A stretch of DNA of 64,000 bases from Coprinellus micaceus (Eukaryota; Basidiomycota; Agaricomycetes; Agaricales; Psathyrellaceae). The notes beneath the pieces were generated by a model, which saw only the letters and a program-made list of their open reading frames with translations, was not told the DNA's origin and made no database searches. The DNA lies in the NCBI GenBank assembly GCA_951394405.1, contig OX596339.1, positions 62,001-126,000 of the forward strand, written 5' to 3'. Both the position numbers and the translations under genes were made by a program. The stretch's first letter is position 1. Each line of letters opens with the position of its first letter. Of the stretch, positions 10,626 through 22,363 are shown piece by piece.

Positions 10626-11036
10626 GGAGGAGCAAAGCCACCCACAGACAGCACTATCTCAGAAGGTTGAACCCGAAGTTTCACTCTGTCCTAGTCACCA
10701 AAGTCTTCGACCCCGTAGTGCTCGGAGCATAGTACTAGCACGTCTTCATCCCAGTTGCGCTTGAAGCCTAGTCCGTCCTGCTTGATTTGTTCCTATAGTA
10801 TTCGAAGTTCACAGAAACTTGTACTATATCCCTGTTACGACGTATCGACCGCACACCTCTATCCTATTCTACGTTGTACTAGAATACGGAGAATCACACC
10901 TCTCTATCAACTCAACCTCTATTCCTTTCCCTAATATTGCTGATTGCATAGCTACAGGATTCGTCTAGTGACAATCTTTGTACTTTTGCATATCTACTCT
11001 CTGATTTTGTACCGCTTCGTACGAATCATACCTACA

Positions 11037-11385
11037 AGTTATTTTGCCAGGAAACCGGCAAACCCAATCACCTTGGGTGGAACCTCTCGAAACTGGAATA
11101 GGCCGAACAACGCAGTTTCCGCCGAAACCCAGAAGGTAACCACTACCTTGTCGACAACGTACTCCTTCAACCCCTAACCGCTGCCTCTCCTCTTTCCTTC
11201 CCCCCACCACATTGTCCAGAAGATTTGACGGCCATCCAGAGGTAAGCGGCACAGTGAGATCTATACTTCTTCCCCCCTCCCCCATTTCACCACATTCCCC
11301 ATCCCCAACTCGCACTGAGGCTTGACTCCTTGTTGCCTCGCTTTCCAGGAACCTTGACTCCTTGTTGCTGTACTTTGCACTCCCC
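11037..11385. other. Non-coding stretch next to the LTR
   Basis: No supported gene. It contains a pyrimidine-rich stretch (about 11180-11210, 11265-11320) and two copies of TTGACTCCTTGTTG (about 11322 and 11353), a motif seen again near 16050-16350. Confidence 0.5.
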
Positions 11386-11690
11386 CATATGTCCTGTAGG
11401 ATTCCACTGGCCACCCAAAATCCAGCAGATGTCCACTGGATTCTGAACCAATTTGCAATTTGTCCACTGGATTCCACTGGATTCCACTAGTGTCCAGTTT
11501 GGGTCACAGGTGTCCTGTACATGTCCAGTCAATGGCCAGGGAATGTCCAGTACCCTACTGGACATCCACTGGACATCCACTGGATATGGTTCAGTCTATG
11601 TCTAGTGAAGTCCGAAGACCAAATGGCACTGGATCCACTGGACACAGACCGGATACCTACTGGACATTTGGGAATCATTAAGTTTGCCCT
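11386..11690. repeat. Palindromic TCCACTGGA/TCCAGTGGA repeat cluster, left copy
   Basis: Many head-to-head and head-to-tail copies of TGTCCAGT, TCCACTGGA and CACTGGACATCC fill about 300 bp. Because TCCACTGGA and TCCAGTGGA are reverse complements, the cluster can fold extensively. A similar cluster lies at 13318-13640. Together they bracket a G-rich minisatellite and a tRNA-like unit. Confidence 0.8.
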
Positions 11691-11789
11691 TAGTGAGATC
11701 AAGTACAAAGGTAAACAATTTGCAGATACATCTACTTAGTTACAGGCAAAGTCTACAAACATAGTTCCCAGTTCTATACAACATAGGGA

Positions 11790-12360
11790 CATAGCACAGG
11801 GATGGGTGTCACTGGGAGTGGTGCGGTGTGCAAGGGGGCGTTTGTACACAAGTTGCGCGAGAAGGTAGGTGTTAGTCAGGGTGGCGTGGTGTGCGAGAAT
11901 GGGCATGGGGTGATACAAGTGGGACTGTGTCCGCCGGCGAGACGCGGACGGGGATGGGTGTCGGCGGGAGTGACACGGCGCGTGGGCGTTGGCCGTAGGT
12001 ACACGGCGCGTGGGTGTTGGCCGTAGGTACACGGCACACATGAGGACGGGGGTCAGGGGATGTGATGCGGCGTGTGGGCATGGACATTGGCCGTAGGGAC
12101 ACCATACATGCAGCAATGGGGGTCGGTGGGGGTGACGTGGCGCAGGCGTTGGACGTAGGGATGCGGCACACACGAGCATGGCATCAGTGGGAGTGACGTG
12201 GTGCATGGGTGTTGGCCGTAGGGACGCGGCACACGCGAGGACAGGCGTCCGGGGGTGTGACGCAGCGCGTGGGTGTTGGCTGTAAGTACGTGACACACGT
12301 GAGGATGGGCGTTGGCGGGTGTGATGTGGCGCATGGGCATGGGCATTGGCCGTAGAGATC
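11790..12360 (+). repeat. G-rich minisatellite, ~65-bp degenerate unit
   Basis: Imperfect tandem copies share GTGGGTGTTGGCCGTAGG, then ACACGGC..AC, then GAGGACGGG and a GTGACG box. All G-rich runs are on the plus strand, so the reverse strand yields long low-complexity Pro/His/Thr frames that are not genes. Strong strand asymmetry suggests potential G-quadruplexes. Confidence 0.75.
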
Positions 12361-13060
12361 AGCGGTTGTGGGTGGTTGTGATGTGGGGTTGGGGAAGCAG
12401 GGGTGCCACGTCGTGTGCCCGATGGCGTGGTGGCAGGCGAGGGCGCCGTTCGGGGTTGGTTGCGACATGGGCATTGGGTGAGATTGTGGAGGGTGAGGGG
12501 CAGGGACACGGGCGGTGTGGGGTGATGCAGGGTGACGCGGCGTGCAACGTGGCGTTGGGTGAGGTTGAGCAGGGTGAGGGGCAGGGACATGGGTGGTATG
12601 GGGTGACATGGCATGCAACGTGGTGTCTGTGCACCGTCGACGTCGCCGTTCGGGTCCCAGGGGGTGGTCAGGTGCCGTGTCGTGCGCAGTAGTGATGTGG
12701 CGGAGGGTTTGGGTAACCGAGGACAGGGAGGGCATGGAAAGGGAGGATGAGGGCACGGTCAGCATGGGTGGCGATGGGCAGGGGACGGCGAGGGGACTTA
12801 CAAGGAAGAGAAGCACCCCAACGTGGGGTGCTTGGGCTGTGGGGAGGCACGCGCTCGCGCTGCAGCGATCCCTTGTGGGGGTTCAACTGGCGGTTGGCGT
12901 GCGTGCGCAATTTCAGGGGGATTGAAGGTGGTCGCGGTTGTTGTGGTGGTCGACGTGTGAAGAGGGCGGGCGTGAACACTTGGTCGTGGAGCTGGGGACC
13001 GGCGTTGAGGACAACAGCAGGGGACGACAGAGAGAGGATGGTGGTGGAGAGAGGAAGACC
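12361..13060 (+). repeat. G-rich low-complexity region with a short tandem duplication
   Basis: This region continues the G-rich composition. Around 12475-12620 a unit of about 75 bp is duplicated, holding GGGTGAGG, AGCAGGGTGAGGGGCAGGGACA and a GCAACGTGG box. No reading frame looks coding. The frames in both directions are products of biased composition. Confidence 0.55.
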
Positions 13061-13170
13061 GCGCGGCACCTATGTGGCCACGTCATACATGCATGCACAG
13101 CTCTGCCAGCCGTGTGACGTGGCTGCCCACGGGGGTACTTGTATAACTACTGAGGTAGGCCTAAACAAGC

Positions 13171-13265
13171 CGCTGTGGTCTAATGGTTAGTTGTGCCTGA
13201 GACAATCTGATGTGAAGCTCGCAGGTTTGAATCCTTGCTATGCCGCTTTTTCAAAAGTCTTTTTT
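13171..13265 (+). ncRNA. tRNA-like Pol III unit (tRNA-derived SINE head or decayed tRNA)
   Basis: An A box TGGTCTAATGG (about 13177) matches TRGYNNANNNG, and a B box GGTTTGAATCC (about 13225) matches the consensus apart from C to T. They are spaced about 47 nt apart and followed by T runs that would end Pol III transcription. The putative acceptor and T stems do not pair properly, so a functional tRNA is unlikely. A SINE head or pseudo-tRNA is the better reading. Confidence 0.55.
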
Positions 13266-13317
13266 TATTATTCTTAATACATAGTGTACATTAGAACTGT
13301 ATAAAACATGTTAAGTG

Positions 13318-13640
13318 GGCTCCACCAGATGTCACTGGACTCCAGTGGAGTGATGTCCAGTGGCTTTCCACTGGACATCACTGGACATTAATGGCTGAAC
13401 ATGCAGTGGATATGTATCCTGGCATGTCCAGTATCCTGCAGGATGTCCAGTCTATGTCATCACCAGTCAATGTCCAGTGGACATGTTGTTTGGCAGGTAC
13501 TGGACATGTAACTGGACATCAACCAGACACAAATCAATGTCCAGTGGACAAAACTGACGCAAAATCAGGTCAATTGTCCACTGGATGTCCACTGGATGTC
13601 CAGTATGTCCGCTGGATGTCCACTGGATTCCTAAAGGCAA
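13318..13640. repeat. Palindromic TCCACTGGA/TCCAGTGGA repeat cluster, right copy
   Basis: The same short repeat family as 11386-11690, again about 320 bp, with units such as TCCACTGGACATCACTGGAC and GTCCACTGGATGTCC. It directly follows the tRNA-like unit and its T runs. Confidence 0.8.
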
Positions 13641-13689
13641 AATGGGGCAGTGTAAAGTACTCCCTTGTTGGTTCCTCGCCCCAGATGGT

Positions 13690-15490
13690 TTGACTCATTG
13701 TCACCATCTGCATTTGTCTCGCATGCTATGCTAGCCGGGAACTGATGTGTGACCTAAGACTGACCCACTATGTGGGTGTCCGGTCTCTGGATGGCCATTG
13801 TGAGGCAAGAAGTCGTCTTCCCGACCACATTGAGTAGCAGCGCTGGACGTGTTCACCTACAACCTCGACCCAGCCCATCGCAGAAGGTGTTCGAAGATTA
13901 GGTGCCCAAATGCCACGCAAACACTGTATGTAGGATTTCTCATTTAACCAACCGCATGCTCAGCCTTAAAGTCTTTGAAAGGCATGAACCCTGCCTGGTG
14001 TATTTCTTAGTCTTCCAACGAACTACCGAGCCACGCAACTGAAGCCCGCACATTGTCGCTCGAAGACATGCGATGAACGCACAACATCATGCCAACGTCC
14101 CCACTCCCAAGCACCTGTTGGACCCTCACCAGGGATCGCTGCAGCGAGGAGGGCAGGAGCAGCAAGATCCCCGACACTCGTTATCACCAGAGGTATGGTT
14201 ACTCTGGCCCATGTGCTGGCATGGGAGTGCTTTCTGACGCAGCTGAACAGATATGCAACTCTTCTGATTCCTGGGCCGGATGAATCCGGTGAATCCCCTG
14301 ACTGGAAACTTCGACGGTGTGAGGTACTACAGAGGAGTAGTCGAGGGTTCTGATCCACATCACAACTCAACTGCGCTGTTGAGTCATCCCTTTATCAATG
14401 AAGCAGCGGATGTAGTCACCCTTTCCTTTCTCATCTACAACTCAATGTACCCTTATAGCGAGCTTTCGCGCACAGAGGGCCCCGCCTCGAAGTCCATGTA
14501 GAGTATCGATGCCGCCCACTCGGCTTTGCAACCCTATTCATCTGTGTCCAATGTTGCCTAATACTGTTGGTGTTGCGCAACACCCAAGGACTCCGTCTGA
14601 ACTCAACCGACCATCAGGTCGACCTACAACCACGACTCCCATTCGAGTACGCATTATATCTACAGAGAGGTTCATTGAGTCGCACTGATTTACTACTCAT
14701 TCAGGTAATTCCGCCTTGTCCAAGTCTCCGGTGCTTTAACAATACTCATTGCACTTATCTTAGCTCACTCACATGGCATTCTGACTTGTTGCCGTCGGGC
14801 AACAACCAGAACAGTCGCTGGCGCCTGCCTTCTTAAGGTATGTTTCTTGTGTAGATGCCCACATGGCCCTCGATCTGCCGGCCTCCTAATTCGACCTTCC
14901 CTCCTTCCAGGAACAGCACCCACCCACCACCTCGATCATGAGTCACTCGCTGCCCTCATCAAAGCCCCCAAGGCCATGGAGGGAGGTGCTCGTCATCCCC
15001 CACAGCGATGACTTCTGCACGTCCATCTGTACTGGGGTGTGGGCCATGTGTAATCGTCGTCCAGGCTCCCATTATGCCCTCCCTCCTCTTTCATTTCGAT
15101 CACACTTTCGAGTCCACCTTATTATACCTATCGCTCCATCGTACCGCCAGCTACGCTATGGACACTCTGTGTACAATCGTTTACACCCCAGCGATTTATG
15201 TATGTGTGCGGTGACACATCTCTGTCCCAGGTGAAGCCCTCTCCTCGAGTTATCAGGTCAATAGTGGCTAACGAAACCTATCAAAGTCGATGCGGATGTG
15301 TCCTGGGAATATCGCCCTGAAGCCCGCCCCATGTGAATGATGTGCCTTCACCGTTCTTCGTTTGTATTTTGGCCACCCAGTTTGTTGCTGCACCTCTCTT
15401 TTTTCTCACCTTTTATTCTGAATTGTTGCGCCATCGTCTTTCTCCTTCTCTCATTTCATACATCGTAGTTGCGTACCAGTAGTACCGCAG
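13690..15490. other. No supportable gene
   Basis: Only short frames (up to about 115 codons) with no recognisable domain. Scattered splice-like signals near 14835 and 14905 suggest remains of an old gene or element. Confidence 0.4.
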
Positions 15491-15499
15491 AGTCTCGCC

Positions 15500-18046
15500 A
15501 TGGCTCTCAAGTCCAAGAAGAACAATAATCTCAAGAACTGAAAGCCGTCGACTCCGCCTTCTAGTCCCCCCCGAGCTGTATGTGTCTACTCATCATGTCA
15601 CCACTTTCGAACCAAGGTCGTTGACAAGTTCCAAACCTCAGAAGACCAAGCCCATTGTCCAACAGGTGAACGAGGACGTCTCCCCCCGGAAGGTTAGCCT
15701 ACATGCTCTTGTTGTTTCTACAGCTCCTTACTCACTCTCTGACCCCTCCAGTACAAGCCCGTCATCGTCCCCTATGTTTTGGTCCCTCGTCTGTCTGCAG
15801 CTGCCAAAAAGAAGTACATCGGCGGTGGTGACAGCGACCCCGAATCCAACATATTCATTACCATGAGTTCTCCCTTCAGGACCCAGCTTCCCTGGACAAT
15901 GCACTCACCTGATATGTTGTAGAAGTCCCCAAGCGTGAGGCCAACACCCAAGGCCGTCATTGCCCGAGCCGCCCCAGTCCGGTATGTACCTTGTGCCATC
16001 TCCCTTTTTGTTCTATTTCAACCCCACCTCCTCCTTTGCCGCACGCTTTGACTCCTTGTCAGCACCTTTCTATCCGCATTGACTCCTTGTCTGCAGCTGT
16101 TCCCATCCAACTTGACTGTTTGTTGTTGGGTACACTTGTCCCACCACGTCTGCCCATGTCCGTTGTCTCACACCTCATATAGCCGCTCACCTCCAACGTG
16201 GACGCCCGCTCAGATCTGCGTCGACAAGCCCTCTAGGTGAGCTAATCCTCCCTCCCTCTGTCCGGTCTTTATTCGAGCCCATACTCCATCGCCGAGCACT
16301 GTGACTGCCTGTTGGTGCTCATTTGGCTCCCCATATTGACTCCTTATCATTGACATGGGCAATCTACTTTGATTTTCTTATTCTCTCGTTTGGACCTGTG
16401 TTGACAACTTGGTAGCAATGAAGGGCCCGAGGAGGACAATGGGGATACCGTGTCAGAGGGTGATGACGAGGACACGGGGACCCAGGGTGACTCAATCGCC
16501 AAGAGGCTGAGGTTGAGGCGAGGGAATGTGGGGACGGCGGTACAGGTAGGTGTAATATATACCTTCATTTAGGTTCGCTCACTCACTATCTGTGGGGCCC
16601 CATTCCAATTGCAAAGGTTATCAAGACCAAGCCAAAAGTGACTCCCAAGCCAGGCCCAAAGAAGAATGCGGACATAGGGAATGCAGAAGTAAGTTTGTCG
16701 CCCATTTTCCTGTATAGTTCCGATAGTAATATGCGACATAGGCCCTCACCTGTGCTGCTATGAATTTAGAAGTGTATGTCTTCTTCCACCCTTCCTGTAT
16801 AGAGGTCAAAGCTGACTCTATACATAGGTCCTCCACAGCTGCCCAGCCTTAAGTCGGCAAGAAGGCTGAGCTGCGGGAACTGGGAACCGGACAGGGGACA
16901 GGGCATCGGGGTGTCTCTGGTATCGCGTATGTGGACAGTGTTTCCCCTGGAGTCCTTCCACAATTCTGACGAGAATCTTAGTGGTGTTTTGTCGGGAATG
17001 CAGGTCAACGACGGAGAAAACGAGGGCATACTGGCCAATGTTGTGCGGAACAGGTGGGTCACTGGCATATGTCAATGTTCATCCGTACTTACATTCTCGA
17101 CAGTCCCAAAGGCCATGGCTTCTCTCCTGTGACAGCCAAGGTTGCTCTGAAGCGCAACCGCCCGCCATTCGTGCCCTCGGATTGGCTCCCCTTCGATCAA
17201 GACACTCACACCCCCACCTGGCTTGTTAACATGAGCACAATTGCTTCTTACAAGAGGCCATTGACCCCAGAAACGGCCCCGATACACCATGTCTATGACT
17301 ACCCCAACCCAAATCATGAGGACGTCCCAGATGAAGATGTCCTTATCATCTGGCAGGGAGGACGACAAAGCCCATACCTGGGTGCACCCCAGACTGATCA
17401 ATATGTCAGTACGGGGTACCTTTGTCGCAGGCCGGAGGGCTTCAAGGAGACTGGTGTTGAGCCGCACCTCTCCTATGTCCAGCCAAACAGCAACATCGTC
17501 TGGGTTAAAGTACCCAAAGACAGGTATATTGCCAAGGTGTACGAGGTCTTCAACACCGACCTCAAGATCAAAGCTATCACTGCCTCTATCTGTGTCCTCC
17601 CGCTGTTCCACACAGGCATCAGGAACCTGTTTCGTATCGACAATCTCCCTTCCACCACCTACCACAATTGTGAAATTGGGGAGATCCCTCAGACAGTCAA
17701 CCATACGCTGCACTGCCCTTCCCCCTGTATCCAATGTCGAGAGGTTGGTGCCCCATCTCCCATCCTTTCTCAGACGTGTCCCTACACACAGCAGGACCCC
17801 CGCTCCCCATTCCTCAACAAAGTCTCCTTGGCCACTTGCAGCAGCGACGCCAACATCACCAACAAGCGCAAGCTCGAGGCCCAAGGACGTCCTCCCCTTT
17901 CGGATGATGACCCAATCAGCCATGGTGAGGCAACTCCCCATCGACGAGGGCATGCCAGTAAACACGCACGATTGCACTCCCCCATCGACGAGGAAGAACT
18001 TTTGGCGGATGAGAAGTCACCCATGGCAGGAAGGGCGGAGAGTTGA
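15500..18046 (+). pseudogene. Multi-exon hypothetical gene, probably decayed
   Basis: A start (MALKSKKNNNLKN, ATG at 15500) is followed after 13 codons by an in-frame TGA. Short Lys/Pro-rich exon-like pieces with plausible GT/AG borders then follow (around 15570-16690, for example TKPKVTPKPGPKKN near 16625). A long terminal frame begins after an acceptor at about 17103 and ends at the stop at 18046 (about 313 codons). That frame has ordinary composition, with DEDVLIIWQGG, two CX2C-like pieces (CPSPCIQC) and a basic/acidic tail with KRKLE. I recognise no family. The candidate introns carry repeated TTGACTCCTTGT motifs. The early stop argues for a pseudogene unless translation begins further downstream. 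Confidence 0.4.
17104..18046 (+). CDS. Long terminal exon, hypothetical protein
   Basis: This is the best-supported coding part of the 15.5-18 kb locus. It is an uninterrupted frame entered at the acceptor ...CTCGACAG. It contains FVPSDWLPFDQDTHTPTWLV and HVYDYPNPNHEDVPDEDVLI, then a hydrophobic beta-like centre and a charged tail with a possible nuclear signal (NKRKLE; RRGHASKHARLH). There is no known domain. It may be the C-terminus of a gene whose 5' exons are damaged. Confidence 0.45.
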
Positions 18047-18432
18047 GGAGAGAACGTTTAGCGAATCGAAACGGGCTAGAAGAAATGGATCGTACTTACG
18101 AATGTGCTCGGCTGTAACGCGGGTGGACGATCGCGCGGGTTCAAGGGCCCTCTCAGCGTGTGTGGGACGGGCGATGGTGCAGGGAATGGCCTCCTCGGCG
18201 AGTGAGGGAGTTCGTTGGGTTGTGCGCCTGATCGCCGGGTCTCGATACTGGTATCGAACAAAGAATATAAATAAAATGGACGCGATTATCAAAAGAAGGG
18301 TGTGAACAAGTGAGGGGACAAAGAGGATGGTTGTCTGGGAGGGAGAGAACGGGGATCGAGCAAGGAGGGCGGATGTGGGAAGGACGTTGGCGCGCGGGGA
18401 AGGAACGGAGGTAGAGGGGATGGGGGAACAAT
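18017..18432 (-). CDS. Hypothetical exon with one transmembrane segment
   Basis: The minus-strand frame carries a clear hydrophobic helix (LVHTLLLIIASILFIFFVRY) followed by a basic/polar tail ending at a stop at 18017. A good donor-like GTAAGTACG lies in the tail (near 18098). The frame overlaps the antisense end of the plus-strand hypothetical gene. It is probably an exon of a minus-strand gene running through 18.0-21.7 kb, but joins could not be settled. Confidence 0.3.
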
Positions 18433-19212
18433 GAGAAGGAAGGGGGGGAGGCCTACAAAGGGGAAAGGGGCGACATAGAACAGTGAGACGTGGGAGCGGG
18501 TCGGAATGGTACGAGTGGGGCAAGCGGGACGCGGATTGGCGGCCCTAGAACGAATTGACCGTCGTTGGACGGGGATCGACGAGAGGGGGGCGTTCGGGGG
18601 GGAATCGTGGGCGCTTGGGTGCCCGGAGCCACGGTTTCGCGCCACATAGCCTGACGACCCCGAACGAGCGAGATCGGTGCTCGTCGAGACGGGGTCTTGG
18701 GGCTCGAAGAGCAGGCCGGCGCGTTTGAAAACGCCGTGCCCACTGGGTCTAGAATTAAGAAATAAAGGTGTTAGCAACACTTAACGAGGTATACGCGACT
18801 TACCTGGGGTTCAAGTCTAACCCGCCGCTTGCCCAGTCCCCTCCCCGCTCCGTCGTGGTGGTCGTTGATCAAGAGTCGAGCGCCCAGAGTTGATCGATGA
18901 CGCGCGCGGGGCGGAGTTTGAATTTCCCGGCAGGTCCCGCACTGGGGAACGACGAGGTCCTGTGGGGCACGGGGATTGTGGTGTGGTGTCAGGGGAGGCC
19001 TCGAAGGCCATGAAAGTATTCCAGTAGATGAGAACGTAGTGATATATTCTAGCTACGTACTACACTACATAAATTGAGCAGGGTATAAGGTAGCTTTTCC
19101 ATTAGGAGGAGCTTGAAAGTCCAAGGATCGTGGATGGCGGGTAGAGAGGGTGGCGAGGTTCCGGTGTGAGGGAGGTGGGCGGGGGGTATGACGAATGAAT
19201 GGCTGGAAGTGC

Positions 19213-19608
19213 CTACTCGTAGAGCACGTCCTCGAGGTCAACAAAAGGGAATACGCCCTGGTTCGTAACGAAAAGGTATTCTCTATACAAGGGACCGGTG
19301 AGGTCGATAATGTGTCGGGGCTTCTTGCTTTTGTTCTTTGAAGGTTTGGCGGCGGCGCAGCGGGGACAGGGGCGTTCGAGGGGGTTATATCGATTCGTTT
19401 GGCGCTGGCGGCGTTCGGGGCCAGACCGGACGGATGCGGTGAATGCCATAGTGATTTCTTTTGGGACAATTAGTGGGTCTGCGTCGTGGAACGAATGTTG
19501 GCGCCTACCGTACTCGAGGAGCTCGTCGAGGATGTGGACAAGAATGAGGTGACAGTGGGCCTTTCCCCCGGCTTTATGTGACGGCCATGCCGTTGAAACG
19601 TGGATCAT
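19213..19608 (-). CDS. Hypothetical protein exon with CX2C motif
   Basis: A 131-codon minus frame of normal composition: ILVHILDELLEYGRR, then KEITMAFTASVRSGPERR, then ERPCPRCAAAKPSKNKSKK and a structured C-terminus PLYREYLFVTNQGVFPFVDL before the stop. An acceptor-like TAG lies just upstream, so it may be a terminal exon rather than a whole gene. No family is recognised. Confidence 0.4.
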   Translation of the reverse strand: MIHVSTAWPSHKAGGKAHCHLILVHILDELLEYGRRQHSFHDADPLIVPKEITMAFTASVRSGPERRQRQTNRYNPLERPCPRCAAAKPSKNKSKKPRHIIDLTGPLYREYLFVTNQGVFPFVDLEDVLYE

Positions 19609-19876
19609 TCTCCGTATGGTCTACCCGGCCGCCTCGTTGCTCTATACCCTTTCATTTGGACCCTGAACGAATGAAAATGACGTGTTGAATTCAATTGTAC
19701 GTGCCACTTGAATGAATACATGGTTGTAGAATAAGAAAATGAGAGATTCAAGTGAACGCGAATAAGAGGTGAAGGGTTTGAAATTCGGAATACACAGGTA
19801 TCGAACAGATTGGGTGCGGCGGTGGGGGGCGACACTTGAATTCCGGCAAGCGCGAAGGGACGCCGCGGATTCCTAC

Positions 19877-20120
19877 CTACCGAAACGAGCGAGTTAGGCG
19901 TTTGCGGAACATTCCCTGGGCCACGATCCCCCAAGACCTGTTTGAGTAGGCGTCGTCGCCTATCGCATGAACATCGAGACGCAGATCGTGGCCATTCACG
20001 ATTACTGATTGAATGGAGTCGAGGGGCATGGGCGTGGAGGTATCGGGATACCGAAGGCGAGAGGAGCGTGGAACTGGCAGAGTGGGGTCGAGGAACTCAA
20101 TCGGCCGTGTTTGTTTGCTG
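19877..20120 (-). CDS. Hypothetical exon
   Basis: The frame around IEFLDPTLPVPRSSRLRYP and SVIVNGHDLRLDVHAIGDDA looks coding and ends at a good donor (TTTCG|GTAGGTAGG, about 19882). It probably belongs to the same minus-strand gene as neighbouring blocks. Upstream and downstream joins are unresolved. Confidence 0.35.
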
Positions 20121-21097
20121 CGCGGGGGTATATTCATCGGAGGGCATCGATGCGATGATGGAGACATGTACGATCCATGGCGTCACGTTGGAGGGTCGAA
20201 TGCGGGGTGGGACGGGGCGACAGAAGTGATATTCGATGGGGGCCGGCTGGAACAGATTGAGGTGTAGACGACGTCGACTTGCTGAAGGGGATCACTGTTT
20301 GAAGCGACGGCAACCCAGGGAGTGGCATTGGTGACAGGGAAGAGGGGATAAGGGGGGCGGAGGTGACATGCGAATCGAACGAGGGTTTGTTAACAACTCG
20401 AGCAAGCAATAAGCCACAAAATGTACGTACCTCTCATATCGCATTCAACGAAGCCTAGTTGGACGGCGGCAGAGCTCGTCCACCACTAGGCGACCACGAG
20501 AGGGGCGGCACACCTCGATGAACCATATCATTGACGGCGGGTTGTAGAAGACCACGCCGAGACTGTGCGAGGAGAGAAGCGAAGTCAATAAATGATATTC
20601 AGAGAGGGAGGATAGCGGCGACAGCATAATATAATAGTTAGCAAGTGAATCGACTAGGAGAGACGGGAAGTGGCACTTACGGGTGACTCGAGTCGAGGAT
20701 ATGGGCGCGGATGGGGGTGCGCCGCTGAGTAGTCGGGCTAGCGGCGGCGATAGTGCCCGTTTTTCGAGCGGGACCGACCCAGGTGTGATACGGATGGGTT
20801 CAGGAGAACCTAGCGAGCCCGGAGAACGTGCGATGAGGGACGTGGGGTGTCTGGATGAAGGGGGACGCGGGGGGAAAGAAAAAAGAGACCCGTTGGGTAC
20901 AGTGGGGGTTTGGGGGACGATGAAAGAACCGGCGGGCGTGGAGGGGGGTGGATTTGGACGATGAGATGGATAGGTCGAGGATGGAAAAGGATTTGAATGA
21001 ATAGAGGCCGGCGTTGATGAGTGGCGGGAGGAACCGTCAGGGGGGTCGAAAATCGAAAGTGCGCGCCGGGGACGCCAAACGAGACCGGTCTCGGGCT

Positions 21098-21531
21098 CTA
21101 GGTGGCGGGAACCGAACGAGAGAAGATGTGGAAGGATGGTATGAGGGCGAAGGAGGGTGGTGATTGGGGAGAGGCGAGGGGAGAGGCGTCCGTTTGGTAC
21201 GAGGAGGAGGGTGTGGGCGAGAACCTGTCGCCGGTGACCGAATCCAACCGTGTTCGTCCAGGATCAATGGGGAATGGGCGCTGGAGAATCAAAGGTGGGC
21301 GCTCGAGGGCACGATGAGGCCCCCTGGGCGCAGGAGGGCTCGACGTACTCAAACGAGCGGGATACCCACTCGTCTTTTCGGTCGGGACAGCTGCCGGTCG
21401 TATCCGAGCACGCGCGACTATAAACGTACGGAATAAATGTCAGTAGCGATAGGATTACTATACCAGACTTACCGAGGTACTCGATCTCGACGTCCACCAC
21501 GAGCCCGACCTCTAACCCTTCAGCATGATGG
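21098..21531 (-). CDS. Hypothetical two-exon segment, Ser/Pro-rich
   Basis: A minus-strand frame (FVSYHHAEGLEVGLVVDVEI) reaches a donor G|GTAAGTCTGG (about 21473). After an acceptor TTTATAG (about 21425) it continues in phase as ARARIRPAAVPTEKTSGYP and a Ser/Pro-rich tail ending at TAG (21098). There is no recognised domain and no convincing start codon, so it is a fragment of a larger gene or a decayed one. Confidence 0.35.
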
Positions 21532-22363
21532 TACGAAACAAAGCGGGAACGGCCTCAGACACCGATCGAAACGCGCAGGTCGGAGTTTGAACGCGTCGGC
21601 AATTCCCTCTGTGAGGGAACGAGAGGTGTTGGGCGAAGATATGAGACATATATTCAGGAGGGGCTTGAGCCCCCACGAGATTTGGCAACTCAAAAGGACC
21701 ATGGAATATTGGTCGACACACTATGCAGATGTGTCGGACTCGGTGCTCGTGCTACTCGCAAAAGACCTCTCCAGGTCCCGAACCCTTATTCCAATGTAAG
21801 GTATCGTCTACTGAGAGTGAGGATATGGATTAATTGTCTATCTACTCTGCATTAGACAAGCCGGATTGTGCGAGGTAGCACGGAACACGGGAGATTCGAC
21901 AACGAGTTGGATTCCCGGGAGGGGAAGCACTGACTAGAGCGTGCGTGGATGCTTTCGGGGAGGCCTGCTCCCCGTAATCATACGGGCATATGGCTTCGTC
22001 CGCTTGGCGGGTATGGTGGGGGTTGGGCCTTGTATCGATACGTGAGCGCCAAGCCTTGCGATCAAGTCGTTGCCACTCACCGTCATTGACCGAAGCTGAA
22101 TTTGCGGGGGGGACTGTCGAGTTGGAAGCGGTCTCCCCCTTTGCGATAGTACGAGTGCTTGACTGCGATATTTGAGTGTGTTGGAAGGTTACGAGGTCAG
22201 AGGAAATGATACCTTCTTGGGCATGGGGAAATGTGACGATGCTGTACTGAGAGAGATTGCGCCTTTTATGAGGGTACAGTGTTGCGAACGCATGTCTATC
22301 AATTTATCGGGCCGCTGAATTTACAAGAAGGGGTACAAGTCCAAGAATCTGAGAAGCCAGTCA

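Larger units (their letters stand above)
1..11036 (+). mobile_element. Ty3/gypsy LTR retrotransposon, 5' end outside window
   Basis: The order protease - reverse transcriptase - RNase H - integrase, with integrase last, is the Ty3/gypsy (Metaviridae-type) order. The window opens inside the gag region, so the 5' LTR, primer-binding site and gag start are missing. The element holds a 1569-codon gag-protease frame, an overlapping pol frame shifted by +1, a third ORF at 9093-9917, and a probable 3' LTR at about 10118-11036. All three long frames are free of stop codons, which suggests a recent insertion. The right boundary is a guess from the TGT...ACA convention. It could be confirmed only with the 5' LTR. 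Confidence 0.9.
10118..11036 (+). repeat. Probable 3' LTR of the gypsy element
   Basis: Non-coding sequence after ORF3 with a TATA box at 10619-10625 and promoter-like direct repeats, as expected for U3. The suggested limits start at TGTCAACC and end at CCTACA and follow the TG...CA convention only. The 5' copy is not in the window, so the limits cannot be checked by self-alignment. Purine-rich strings just upstream (near 10068 and 10087) could be the polypurine tract. Confidence 0.4.

Noticed and set aside
11736..12816. Long minus-strand frames rich in Pro, His, Thr and Ala, up to 292 codons
   Set aside because: They are the reverse of a G-rich minisatellite. Overlapping frames on both strands show the same repeat periodicity and no domain.
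13171..13250. Functional tRNA gene
   Set aside because: A and B boxes are good, but the acceptor and T stems do not pair and no CCA-adjacent discriminator structure is visible.
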